Shown here: positions 1 to 8,943 of the stretch, piece by piece | Layout of the letters: every line of letters starts with the position of its first letter | Position numbering within the stretch: the stretch's first letter is position 1 | Source of the DNA: Alphaproteobacteria bacterium | GTDB lineage: Bacteria > Pseudomonadota > Alphaproteobacteria > Rhizobiales > Xanthobacteraceae | Direction: 5' to 3' | DNA length: 64,000 bases | Assembly (NCBI GenBank): GCA_026400395.1 | Contig: JAPLPD010000111.1 | Coordinates: 1-64,000, forward strand | Made by a program: the position numbers and the translations under genes | Notes under the pieces: generated by a model | What the model was told of the DNA's origin: nothing | Databases searched by the model: none | Seen by the model: only the letters and a program-made list of their open reading frames with translations

Positions 1-220
1 GCTGTCGCTTCGATGAGTTGGCCATCGGGAAATGATGCCCAATTCAACCGCCTTACGAAACCCCGAAAACCCAGTATCCATAGGCCTTCAGGCCGCATTC
101 CCCATCAGATTCACCCACTCGTTTTCCTGATGAGCCACTTATTCGTTCGGCGACATCAGAAACGATAAAGATGTCGTATGGAACGAGTCTACGCCGATCC
201 TCGGCATTGATTGCTCGGCG

Positions 221-631
221 TTGCTGTCTCAATTCTGGAACATTAAACCTGCCGTCAGTACGGAAGATTTCATCCGGTATGCTCGAGACAAAGAGAATAA
301 TATCTGGCGGCTCCCCGAAATTAAATTTTTGAGTATGAATGACGCTCTGTTGATAAGGACGCCGGATCTTAACCACATCGCCTTGTTCCGGGAGACGCGA
401 ACATATTCTCCATCGAATGACTCCGAAACGATGCTGGTGGTGGAATCAAGTAGCTCATGCGGCGGGGCGTGCTGGACGTTCTATGACGAGAGTTTTTTTC
501 ATGGCTGGGCATTGATCAGAACGGCACCAAAACAGCCTGAATTCAAAATGTGGAAGAAGGACTATGCCAATCTTACAAAGATGCTGACCGATGCTGATGA
601 ATGGGGCGAAGTCTTTCACTTGCCGAAATGA
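221..631 (+). CDS. hypothetical protein (136 aa)
   Basis: Open frame in a locally AT-richer stretch; no recognised motif; overlaps an antisense ORF (53..376 -), so coding status is uncertain. Confidence 0.3.
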   Translation: MLSQFWNIKPAVSTEDFIRYARDKENNIWRLPEIKFLSMNDALLIRTPDLNHIALFRETRTYSPSNDSETMLVVESSSSCGGACWTFYDESFFHGWALIRTAPKQPEFKMWKKDYANLTKMLTDADEWGEVFHLPK

Positions 632-937
632 ATTTAGTGCTGCCTCGATCAAGGTGCTCGCGCGATAACCGGCTATTCGTGGGAGCAGCAGCGTGGCCAA
701 CAGCTGTTCGAATAGCATTTTCGTTAGGCGTGTCGGCGTGGCAACGACGCTAGTGCGACAGGGGCTACATCGGGGCAACGCTGCGGCCAGACAGATCGGG
801 CATGGCCAGAGTAGGGCGCCTTCAATGACAGCGATGAAGTGTGCGCATCTCGGGGATGGGTAAAGGCCTTTCCGATAGCGTCGTATCGATCGGGTCTCCT
901 CAAGCTGATCGGCCATGAGTCACAAAACCGGGATTCT

Positions 938-2029
938 TTATTTGCGGGACGCGAGCGCGGCCGTTCGGGAACAACTCGCCCCCCCGAGAACGGTCTCCTC
1001 GTTGGTGTCCGCAAGCTTGGGCATGACCTCGGTGCGGAACAGCTCCAGCGACCGCATCTGTTCCTGGTGCGTTAGCGAACCGAAGGCCAGAAGCAGCACG
1101 AGATAATTGTGGCCGCAGCGTTCCGCTTGTGCCTTGAATATGCGCGCGACGGTATCGGGGCTGCCGGCCACCAAGGTGCCCGCTGCTCTGGCCTGATCGA
1201 AATCGGGAGCGATCGCGATCGGCGGGAAGGTGCCGCGGACCTTCCACAGCCAGGCGAGATTGTCGAACCAGACGCCATGGGCCTTACGTGCGATGCGCTC
1301 TGCCTCCGCATCGGTGTCGGCGATGAACATGGCGCGCATTACGCCGACGAACGGGGAGATAACCGGCGAGCTGAGCGCCTTTCGCTCGTCGGCGTGGAGG
1401 GCCCACTCCTCCCGGAAACTCTGTATGATCTTGCTGACGCGGTCATCGGGGCCGAGTGTCACGCCGTTCATGCCGTGCTTCGCCGCGAACACCGGGCCGT
1501 GCTCCCCGCGGAGCCCATACCAGAACGGCGGATGCGGCTGCTGTTTCGACCGAAGCACCACGGGGACGTCCTTGAAGGTGAAATTCGGGGACGAATAGTT
1601 GATCCGATCGCGTGTGAAGCCTTGGTGGAGCACATTGAAACAATGGTCGAAGTCGGCGCCCGAGTCGGCAAAGTCCGTATCGAACGCTTCGAACTCATGG
1701 GGCGAAATTCCGCGGCCGATGCCGATGTCGAGCCGTCCGCCGGACAGTTGATCCAGCATGCACAGCTCTTCGAGTAGGCGCATCGGATGGTAGAGCGGTA
1801 GCAGGTAGAGCAGGGTACCGAGCCGAATGCGCTTAGTTTCGCGCGCCGCGGCGGCCAGAAAAATGCTCGGCGACGGCGTCATCGACAGCGGCGTCGCGTG
1901 GTGCTCCGACAGGTGATAGCCGTAGAAATCCGCCGCTTCGAGCGACTGAATGAGCGTGAGCCGCTCTTCGTAGGTCTGATCGAGAGGGATGTCGCCCGCT
2001 TCGATGTAATCGAAGACTCCGAATCTCAT
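938..2029 (-). CDS. LLM class flavin-dependent oxidoreductase (luciferase-like monooxygenase)
   Basis: 363 aa; MRFGVFDYIEAG..., SGGRLDIGIGRGISPHEFEAFD..., GSPDTVARIF typical of the luciferase-like family. Confidence 0.88.
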   Translation of the reverse strand: MRFGVFDYIEAGDIPLDQTYEERLTLIQSLEAADFYGYHLSEHHATPLSMTPSPSIFLAAAARETKRIRLGTLLYLLPLYHPMRLLEELCMLDQLSGGRLDIGIGRGISPHEFEAFDTDFADSGADFDHCFNVLHQGFTRDRINYSSPNFTFKDVPVVLRSKQQPHPPFWYGLRGEHGPVFAAKHGMNGVTLGPDDRVSKIIQSFREEWALHADERKALSSPVISPFVGVMRAMFIADTDAEAERIARKAHGVWFDNLAWLWKVRGTFPPIAIAPDFDQARAAGTLVAGSPDTVARIFKAQAERCGHNYLVLLLAFGSLTHQEQMRSLELFRTEVMPKLADTNEETVLGGASCSRTAALASRK

Positions 2030-2030
2030 G

Positions 2031-2243
2031 TTAGCCCCTGTTGTATGCCTTCGTTCTGAGCAGCAAACACCTCAAGGAGCCACAGCCCCAAGTCCTTGGC
2101 CTTGCGTTCGGCTTATTTCGAAGTTCCGGACGCATCTCCGACCCATCCATCGTCGTGCGCTCGATCGGAATAAGCTCCCGGTCGACGAAATCGCCGACCG
2201 TCTTCTTCAGGATCCGCAATTCTTCCGGCAAATCGAAGTCCAA
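2031..2243 (-). pseudogene. acyl-CoA dehydrogenase N-terminal remnant (frameshifted, truncated)
   Basis: MDFDLPEELRILKKTVGDFVDRELIPIERTT... is an acyl-CoA dehydrogenase N-terminus; the expected continuation AERKAKDLGLWLLEV is found in another frame, after which the homology ends at the next gene. Confidence 0.75.
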
Positions 2244-2244
2244 C

Positions 2245-3420
2245 TCAGATCACCGCCTCTGCGCGCAACTCGCCGATGCCGGATCGATCGTAGCCGAGCT
2301 CCAGCAGGACCTCGTTGGTGTGTTGCCCGAGCGTCGGTGCCGGCAGATCCGAGCCATCGCGGCCGCCATCGATGCGCACTGGCCGGCGGATGGAAACGAT
2401 GTCGCCCTCGGTCGGATGCCGGAGCGTCCGGAAGGTTTCGAGATGCTTGATCTGGGGATCGTCGATCACTTCCGGAATGTTGTGAACCGGCGCGAACGGC
2501 ACATCCTCGGCTTCAAGCTGCGTCATCCATTCGAATCGCGGCTTCGTCGCGAACGTCTCGGCGAGCACTTGGGTCAGCGCGACGTAATTCTTGATCCGGG
2601 CCTCGCGGACGGCGAACCGTTCGTCGGTCGCCAGTTCGGTTCGTCCGATCGCCGTCAGCATGCCCTCCCAGAATTTCTCCTGGGATGACAGATGGACCGC
2701 CAGCAGATTGCCGTCGGCGCAGCGGAACGCAAACGAATGCGAGCTGGCGACGCGGGTGAGCGGATCGTTCCAGATGCCCATCTGGGTGTGATTGGCGAAC
2801 GGGTCGGGAATGAACGAGATCGCCGCCTCGAGCATGTTGACCTCTACGCGCCGGCCCCGGCCGGTGCGTTCGCGTTCGTACAGCGCGCCGAGGATGCCGC
2901 AGCAGGCAAACATCCCGGTGGCGTTGTCGGGAATGGTCGGGCCGCAGGCCTGCGGATTGTCCGGATCGAGGAACAGGCTCGCGATGCCGCTCAGCGCAAG
3001 GCCGACGCTGTCGTAGGCCGGCCGTCCGCTGTACGGCCCAGACGCGCCGAACCCGGTGATAGAACAATGGATCAGCTTGGGATTTGTCGCCGCCAGCGCC
3101 TCGGCGCCGAAACCCAGCCGGTCCATGACGCCGGCGCGATAGTTCTCGAGCAGGATATCCGATCGCGCCAGAAGCTTGCGCAGCACCGCCGCGCCCGCTT
3201 TGTTGCGCAGGTCGAGCTGCATGCTGCGCTTGCCGCGGTTGTAGGCGACAAAGTGCGGGCTGTACTGGCCGCCCCGGAAACTTCGGAATGGATCGCCGCC
3301 CTGTGGGTGCTCGATCTTGATCACCTCGGCGCCGAGATCGGCCAGCATCATGCCGGCGAGCGGGGCTGTGATCATCGTTCCGAGCTCGACGACGCGCACG
3401 CCTTGGAGCACCTCGGTCAC
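2245..3420 (-). CDS. CaiB/BaiF family CoA transferase (class III)
   Basis: VTEVLQGVRVVELGTMITAPLAGMMLADLGAEVIKIEHPQGGDPFR...; GTG start at 3420 preferred over the longer ORF. Confidence 0.9.
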   Translation of the reverse strand: MTEVLQGVRVVELGTMITAPLAGMMLADLGAEVIKIEHPQGGDPFRSFRGGQYSPHFVAYNRGKRSMQLDLRNKAGAAVLRKLLARSDILLENYRAGVMDRLGFGAEALAATNPKLIHCSITGFGASGPYSGRPAYDSVGLALSGIASLFLDPDNPQACGPTIPDNATGMFACCGILGALYERERTGRGRRVEVNMLEAAISFIPDPFANHTQMGIWNDPLTRVASSHSFAFRCADGNLLAVHLSSQEKFWEGMLTAIGRTELATDERFAVREARIKNYVALTQVLAETFATKPRFEWMTQLEAEDVPFAPVHNIPEVIDDPQIKHLETFRTLRHPTEGDIVSIRRPVRIDGGRDGSDLPAPTLGQHTNEVLLELGYDRSGIGELRAEAVI

Positions 3421-3433
3421 CGGGCCGTCTCCG

Positions 3434-4198
3434 TCAGTTGATTGTCTGGCCGCCGTCGACCAGAATCGAGGCGCCATGAACAAAGCTTGCCGCGTCGGAC
3501 ACTAGAAATGCGGCGACGTTGCCGATTTCGTCGCACTCGCCGAAACGGCCAAGCATGACCTTCTGCAAGGTGCCGGCAGGGTCGGCGCGGCCGGAATCGA
3601 AATAGCCCTTCACCCGCGGCGACAGCGTGGGGCCTGGGCAGATTGAATTAACACGCAGTCCCTTGGGGCCGTAATCGACGGCCAGCTGCCGGGTGAGTGA
3701 AACGACGCCGCCTTTGGCGGCACAATAGACCGGCATATGGGCGTTACCGATGTGTGCGAAGGTCGACGCGACGTTTAGGATCGCGGGCTTTGGCGATTTC
3801 AGCAGCAGGGGAATGAAATCGCGGCACATGAAATAAACGCTGTCGAGGTCAACCGCGATCAACTCGCGCCATTTCTCGGTGGCGAGATCGGTGATCGGCG
3901 AGATGAAATTGTTGCCGGCGTTGTTGATCACCGCCTTGGCGCGTCCCCATTTTTGGCTGACGAAGTCGCGGAGTTTGCCGACGTCGGCTTCGTTCGAAAC
4001 ATCCGCCGCGAAGGCCTCGGCCTTGCCGCCGCTGTTCTCGATTGCCGATTTCACCTCGTCGAGGTTGGCCTTAGTCCGCGCCACCAGAACGACGGTTGCG
4101 CCAAGTTCGGCGAGCGCCACGGCGGTGGCGCGGCCGATCCCGGTTCCGGCGCCGGTGACCACCACCACTTCGCCGTCGAACTGCATCTGCTTCAGCAC
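3434..4198 (-). CDS. SDR family NAD(P)-dependent oxidoreductase
   Basis: VVVVTGAGTGIGRATAVALAELGA; NNAG; YCAAKGG; GTG start at 4198 preceded by GGAGGA RBS. Confidence 0.9.
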   Translation of the reverse strand: MLKQMQFDGEVVVVTGAGTGIGRATAVALAELGATVVLVARTKANLDEVKSAIENSGGKAEAFAADVSNEADVGKLRDFVSQKWGRAKAVINNAGNNFISPITDLATEKWRELIAVDLDSVYFMCRDFIPLLLKSPKPAILNVASTFAHIGNAHMPVYCAAKGGVVSLTRQLAVDYGPKGLRVNSICPGPTLSPRVKGYFDSGRADPAGTLQKVMLGRFGECDEIGNVAAFLVSDAASFVHGASILVDGGQTIN

Positions 4199-4336
4199 GT
4201 CATCCTCCCGTTGCCGGATCCCGGTGTTCCGGTTGATCCTGGCGCATGCTGTATCGGAGGCGCCAAACGCGCCAGCCCCGGTACGGTCGCAACGATGCAC
4301 CAGAGTTCGGCCGCGTCCCGAACCGACGGCGTGCCG

Positions 4337-5524
4337 TCACTCCGCGGCGCGCACCTCCATGCCAGCGTATTCTTTGTCAGTTAAGCGCTGAAGAGCTGGC
4401 ATGACCTCGCTGGCGAACAGCCGGATGTTTCGTTCCGTCAGGTCGCGCGGCAAGGTGCCGAATTGCATCAGGCAGAGCAGGTTCTGGAAGCCGAGCAGGC
4501 GATGCGTGTCCATGAACTGCTTGCGCACGGTCTCCGGGCTGCCGCAGACGATGATGCCCTGCTGGATCAGGGTATCGATGGTGTGCTCCTGGCCGCTGAC
4601 AGAGCGCTTGTGGCTCCGCATGTTTTTCAGCGACTTGCTCGACAGATAGCCGGGCGGGAACAGCATTTCGAACGGCAGGCGCAGATATCGGTTGAACAGG
4701 TTCTCGATGTGCGGCTTCGCCTCTTCGCGCGCCTTTTCGTCGGTGTCAGAGATATAGACTGGGGTCGACCAGCCTATCTGATCGGAACTCGCCGTATAGC
4801 CGTGCATGGTCTGGGCGCATTCGCGATAGTAGTTCAGATAGCGCGCCACCGATTGGGTCGGACTGTAGGCTTGAAGGTAGGTGTACTTGCGCGAGGGATG
4901 GGCCGCCCACTCGATCGTTTCGGCCGATCCCGTCGATGGCGCCCAGATCGGCGGATGCGGCTGCTGATAAGGCCGCGGCCACATGTTGACGTACTCGAAG
5001 TGATAGAACTTGCCTTCGAACGCGAATGGCCCGGGCTTGCTCCAGGCCTGCACCACGAGGTCGTGGGCCTCTTGGAAGCGCGCGTGCGAGAACGCCGGAT
5101 TGTTTCCGGTTGAGAAATATTCGGCACCGATGCCGCGCACCATTCCGGTGATCAGCCGCCCGCCGGTGATGCAGTCGATCATGGCGTGCTCTTCGGCGAT
5201 GTTGAGCGGATGCTCGCGAAGGCAGAAGGCATTGCCTAGGATGGCGATCTTGGCCTGTTTGGTCCGCCGTGACAGCGCGGCCGCCGTCACCACCGGCGAC
5301 GGCATCAGCCCATAGGCATTCTGGTGGTGCTCGTTGACGGAAATGCCGTCGAAGCCGAGCTCCGCCGCCATTTCGAGTTCATCGAGGTAACGGTTGTAAA
5401 GTTCGTGGCCCTTCTTTGGATCGAAATAGGTATTCGGCAACACCACCCATGCGGCGCGGTGTTTTTCCGTATAGCTCATGTCCAGATGGGCATACGGCAT
5501 CAGATGGAACATGAAGACCTTCAC
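4337..5524 (-). CDS. LLM class flavin-dependent oxidoreductase
   Basis: MFHLMPYAHLDMSYTEKHRAAWVVLPNTYFDP..., EHHQNAYGLMPSPVV, GSPETVRKQF; GTG at 5524 overlaps the upstream gene's TGA. Confidence 0.88.
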   Translation of the reverse strand: MKVFMFHLMPYAHLDMSYTEKHRAAWVVLPNTYFDPKKGHELYNRYLDELEMAAELGFDGISVNEHHQNAYGLMPSPVVTAAALSRRTKQAKIAILGNAFCLREHPLNIAEEHAMIDCITGGRLITGMVRGIGAEYFSTGNNPAFSHARFQEAHDLVVQAWSKPGPFAFEGKFYHFEYVNMWPRPYQQPHPPIWAPSTGSAETIEWAAHPSRKYTYLQAYSPTQSVARYLNYYRECAQTMHGYTASSDQIGWSTPVYISDTDEKAREEAKPHIENLFNRYLRLPFEMLFPPGYLSSKSLKNMRSHKRSVSGQEHTIDTLIQQGIIVCGSPETVRKQFMDTHRLLGFQNLLCLMQFGTLPRDLTERNIRLFASEVMPALQRLTDKEYAGMEVRAAE

Positions 5525-6300
5525 GGCGCGACCCTCTGGATGAATTGCGACACCTGATCCGCGAAAACCTGCGGCTGTTCGATATGCGCGAGATGCGCGC
5601 AGTCGGATAGGGTGACCACGGTCGATCCGGCGATCAGACCCTTCAGCGCATCGGCGTAGGCCGGCGGGATGACCCGATCCTCCTTGCCCCAGATAATGTG
5701 GGTCGCGACGTCGACGCGGTGCAGCCACCGGTCGAGCTTGGGATTGCACAAGCGCGGCGACCAAGAATATTTCGCCGCGGCCGCCCGGTTGCGATCGTAG
5801 ATGTCTTCGAGGTCGGGTGTGGCCCGCCAGCTCTGCAGCCATTCGGCGGCGCCATCGCCGGCAAACAACAGCTTCAGCAGTTCGGCTTCGGAGCAGATGA
5901 ACATGTCGCCGCGCGGCACGCTCTTCACGCGGATGCCCGCGCTGTTGAGCAGCACCAGCGATTTGAATCGGGCGCTCGATGTTACCGCCATCTCCAGCGC
6001 GAGCCAGCCGCCAATGCATTGGCCGACGACATGAACGCGGTCGAGTTTCAGCGTGTCGAGGAGGTCGAGATAGAACAGCGCGAGGTCGCCGACATCATCG
6101 ACAGAATCCGAACTGTCGGACAATCCGAATCCCGGATGGTCCGGTGCAATCACGTCAAAGCGCGTCGCCAAGGCGGCGAGGCCGCGCTCGTTGCCGATGA
6201 TGCCTTGCGCGCCATGCAGGAAAAGGAGCGGCTCGCCCTGGCCGGAACGCCGGATATTGATTTTGCAGCCACGCACATCGACGGCGAAGATCTGCGCCAT
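5521..6300 (-). CDS. alpha/beta fold hydrolase
   Basis: PLLFLHGAQGI, DHPGFGLSD, nucleophile elbow VVGQCIGGWLALEMA (GQCIGG, cysteine at the nucleophile position), C-terminal DCAHLAHIEQP. Confidence 0.88.
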   Translation of the reverse strand: MAQIFAVDVRGCKINIRRSGQGEPLLFLHGAQGIIGNERGLAALATRFDVIAPDHPGFGLSDSSDSVDDVGDLALFYLDLLDTLKLDRVHVVGQCIGGWLALEMAVTSSARFKSLVLLNSAGIRVKSVPRGDMFICSEAELLKLLFAGDGAAEWLQSWRATPDLEDIYDRNRAAAAKYSWSPRLCNPKLDRWLHRVDVATHIIWGKEDRVIPPAYADALKGLIAGSTVVTLSDCAHLAHIEQPQVFADQVSQFIQRVAP

Positions 6301-6357
6301 TACGGCCTCCCTGATTTCCGCCGAACGCTTGTCGCGCTTTTCGGCCGTTCGACAATG

Positions 6358-6371
6358 GATAGGTTCCTATC
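6358..6371. promoter_or_regulatory. candidate operator palindrome GATAGGTTCCTATC
   Basis: Perfect 6-bp inverted arms (GATAGG/CCTATC) with 2-bp spacer, between the divergent hydrolase (start 6300) and marR (start ~6442). Confidence 0.4.
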
Positions 6372-6441
6372 TTTCTCCGCCGTTGTCAACGCGGGCGGGC
6401 CGCTGCATGGTGCGCGTCGCGACCCGCCGGAGAAAGTTACA

Positions 6442-6996
6442 GTGGCCAAGAAACGTTCCACATCGAACAGCGGAAAACCGGCATTGGGTCAGCCGCGTTT
6501 CGATCACCTTCGGCTTCAGGAGACGCTCGGATTCCTGCTGTCCGAAGCAACCCGCACGATGACGAGAACCTTCTCGGCGCGAATCGCCGCGCATGGCGTT
6601 GGGATGGGCATCTTTCAGTTTCTCCGAATCCTCTGGGAGGAAGATGGACTGACGCAAAGTCAGTTGGCGGCGCGCACCCGTATGCGCGAGCCCTCGGCGG
6701 CTGACGCCTTGTACGATCTGGAACGGCGCGGCCTGGTCCGTCGGGTCGCCGACCGCAACGACCGGCGGAAGGTGTGCGTCCTGCTCACCGCCGAGGGCCG
6801 CAAGCTCTATGACCTGGTGATGCCCGACATTGCGGCGACCAACGGGATTATGCTGGCGAGTTTCTCCGCGACCGAGCAGGAGTTGTTGAAATCGATGCTG
6901 CGTCGGATCCGGGAGAATCTGGCGGCTGCCGGGACCCGGCCGCCGGTTCAAAAGGTGTCGAAGCACGCGGCCAGCCCGCGCAGCCGGAGTTCCTGA
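6442..6996 (+). CDS. MarR family transcriptional regulator
   Basis: wHTH core LTQSQLAARTRMREPSAADALYDLERRGLVRRVADRNDRRKVCVLLTAEGRKLYD; GTG start with GGAGAAAG RBS. Confidence 0.85.
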   Translation: MAKKRSTSNSGKPALGQPRFDHLRLQETLGFLLSEATRTMTRTFSARIAAHGVGMGIFQFLRILWEEDGLTQSQLAARTRMREPSAADALYDLERRGLVRRVADRNDRRKVCVLLTAEGRKLYDLVMPDIAATNGIMLASFSATEQELLKSMLRRIRENLAAAGTRPPVQKVSKHAASPRSRSS

Positions 6997-7003
6997 CAGC
7001 CGG

Positions 7004-7310
7004 TCAGCTGCCGGCCTTCTCGCGTCCGCCGAGGCCGGGGCGGTACTTGCCCTCCAGGAAGTAGCCGATCCCTTCGCTGCGCCAGGAATCGTTTTAATGC
7101 AACGTGAGCTGATCGGACTTGCCGCGGAGAACTCGAGCGCTGCCTCGGTGCTCATTTCGAGCGAATGGCGATAGCCTTCTTTGCAGGCGGTCAGCGCATC
7201 GGGGTCCTTGCTGGCGATCCCGCGCGCCAGCGCTATGACCTCGCCCTTGAGATCGGCGAGCGGGTAGGCCGCATTGATGAGGCCGATTTCGGTTCCGCCA
7301 TTTCCACCCC
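7004..7310 (-). pseudogene. enoyl-CoA hydratase / p-hydroxycinnamoyl-CoA hydratase-lyase-like C-terminal remnant
   Basis: GLINAAYPLADLKGEVIALARGIASKDPDALTACKEGYRHSLEMSTEAALEFSAA, then frameshift into KSDQLTLH*NDSWRSEGIGYFLEGKYRPGLGGREKAGS*. Frameshift plus stop; N-terminal part absent. Confidence 0.75.
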
Positions 7311-7348
7311 TGGTATGAATGAATTCAGTCGGCGGTTTTTCGACGCTC

Positions 7349-8182
7349 TCACCAGCCGGCGGGGCTGCCGACGTTCTCAGGCGGCTCACGCTGCAATCGC
7401 TCGGTGTCCCATTCCTTGGCAACGATCCGGCGTCCGCTGACGCCGTCCGAATGCGATGACATCAGCCAAACGATCGGCGCCGTCATGACCTCCGGCTGAA
7501 TGAGGGTGGCGCGATCGGTCACCTCGGCCTGCGGGATCATGCGGGTGTTGGCGGGGCCTCCGGGCAGCAGGGCGTTGACGGTGACGCCGGTTCCGGCCAG
7601 ATCCTTCGCCCAGATCACGGTGGCGGATTCGAGCGCCGCCTTCGACGGCCCGTAGGGAGAAAATCCGTCCATCATCATGGTGTAGAAGCTGGTTACGATA
7701 TTGACGATTCGGCCGAAGCCTTGCTCGATCAGCTTCGGCGCGATGGCCTTGGCCATCATGAAGGCGCCGTTGAAGTTGGCGTCGATCGCCTTGCGCCAGG
7801 TGTCGGCCTCGACCTCGTAGAAGCGTTTACGGCTGCCGACCAGGACGTTTCCGATGTTCTGCATGCCGATGCCGGCGTTGTTGACCAGACCATGTATGGC
7901 GCCGAACTTGCCGGCCGTCGTGTTTACCGCGTTGACGCAGTCTTGCCACTGCGTGACGTCGCACTCGACATAGATCAGCCGACCCTGAAGTCCCTCGGTG
8001 GCAGCTTGATTCAACAGCTCGCGCGCCTCTGAGGCGCTCACCGGCAGATCGGCGACGGCAACGCGAACGCCGTTCCGGATCAAGGCCAGCGTCATCGCTC
8101 GGCCGAGGCCACGCGTTCCTCCGGTGACGATGACCACCATCCCGGGCGGATTTATAGATTCATGCGCTGATGCTCGGGCCAA
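7349..8182 (-). CDS. SDR family oxidoreductase
   Basis: MVVIVTGGTRGLGRAMTLALIRNGV; NNAGIG; YGPSKAALE. Confidence 0.88.
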   Translation of the reverse strand: MARASAHESINPPGMVVIVTGGTRGLGRAMTLALIRNGVRVAVADLPVSASEARELLNQAATEGLQGRLIYVECDVTQWQDCVNAVNTTAGKFGAIHGLVNNAGIGMQNIGNVLVGSRKRFYEVEADTWRKAIDANFNGAFMMAKAIAPKLIEQGFGRIVNIVTSFYTMMMDGFSPYGPSKAALESATVIWAKDLAGTGVTVNALLPGGPANTRMIPQAEVTDRATLIQPEVMTAPIVWLMSSHSDGVSGRRIVAKEWDTERLQREPPENVGSPAGW

Positions 8183-8248
8183 CTTCGATCTCCATCTCCA
8201 TATTCAGGTCAACGTCACAAACGGCGCATCACTTGGCAGATAAGCGTT

Positions 8249-8938
8249 TCACACACCGAGGTACCTGGTCTTGGTTTCCGCATCGTCCGCAAGCTCTGCG
8301 GGCGAGCACTGATGGACGATACGGCCCTTGCTCATGATGAACACGACATCGGCGTAGCGCAGAGCGAAGGCCAATTGCTGCTCGACGAGCAGGATCGAAG
8401 TGCCGGCATTCTTGAGCGCCTCGATGGTGCGGCCGAGCTCGCGCACCATCATCGGCGCCAATCCCTCCGTTGGTTCATCCATCAGCAGCAGCGCCGGATT
8501 TCCGACCAGGGCGCGCGCCGCCGCGAGCATCTGCTGTTCGCCACCGCTGAGCTTGCCGGCGAGGCTACGCAGCCGGCTGTGCAGGTTGGGAAACAGCTCG
8601 ACCACCTTGTCGAAGCCCCACCGGCCATGTCCGCGCGCGGCGACCTCGAGGTGCTCCTTCACGCTGAGGGAACGGAACACATGACGGCCCTGCGGCACCA
8701 GCCCGACGCCGAGGCGGGCGATGCGGTGCGACGGCATGTTGGTGATGTCGGTATCCTTGAAAAGGATGGTGCCGCGCTTTGCCGGCGTAAGCCCGATGAT
8801 GGAGCGCACCAAAGTCGTCTTACCGACGCCGTTGCGGCCGAGCAGGGCGACCACCTGACCAGGCTTCAATTCGAGCGACACACCCTGAAGGATGTAGCTG
8901 TCGCCGTAGTAGGTGTGAACGTCTTTGATGCTCAGCAT
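8249..8938 (-). CDS. livF: branched-chain amino acid-type ABC transporter ATP-binding protein (LivF)
   Basis: Walker A GRNGVGKTT, LSGGEQQML signature, Walker B ALLLMDEPTEGL. Confidence 0.92.
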   Translation of the reverse strand: MLSIKDVHTYYGDSYILQGVSLELKPGQVVALLGRNGVGKTTLVRSIIGLTPAKRGTILFKDTDITNMPSHRIARLGVGLVPQGRHVFRSLSVKEHLEVAARGHGRWGFDKVVELFPNLHSRLRSLAGKLSGGEQQMLAAARALVGNPALLLMDEPTEGLAPMMVRELGRTIEALKNAGTSILLVEQQLAFALRYADVVFIMSKGRIVHQCSPAELADDAETKTRYLGV

Positions 8939-8943
8939 GCTAG

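Noticed and set aside
455-916. Possible mobile-element remnant between the first ORF and the LLM gene
   Set aside because: No recognisable transposase motif or terminal inverted repeat could be identified by eye.
5525-6019. N-terminal extension of the second LLM oxidoreductase ORF (560 aa as called)
   Set aside because: Overlaps the alpha/beta hydrolase gene in another frame; family homology starts at 5512-5524.
5698-6441. N-terminal extension of the MarR ORF (432 aa as called)
   Set aside because: The upstream part is antisense to the alpha/beta hydrolase; RBS and homology support a start at 6442.
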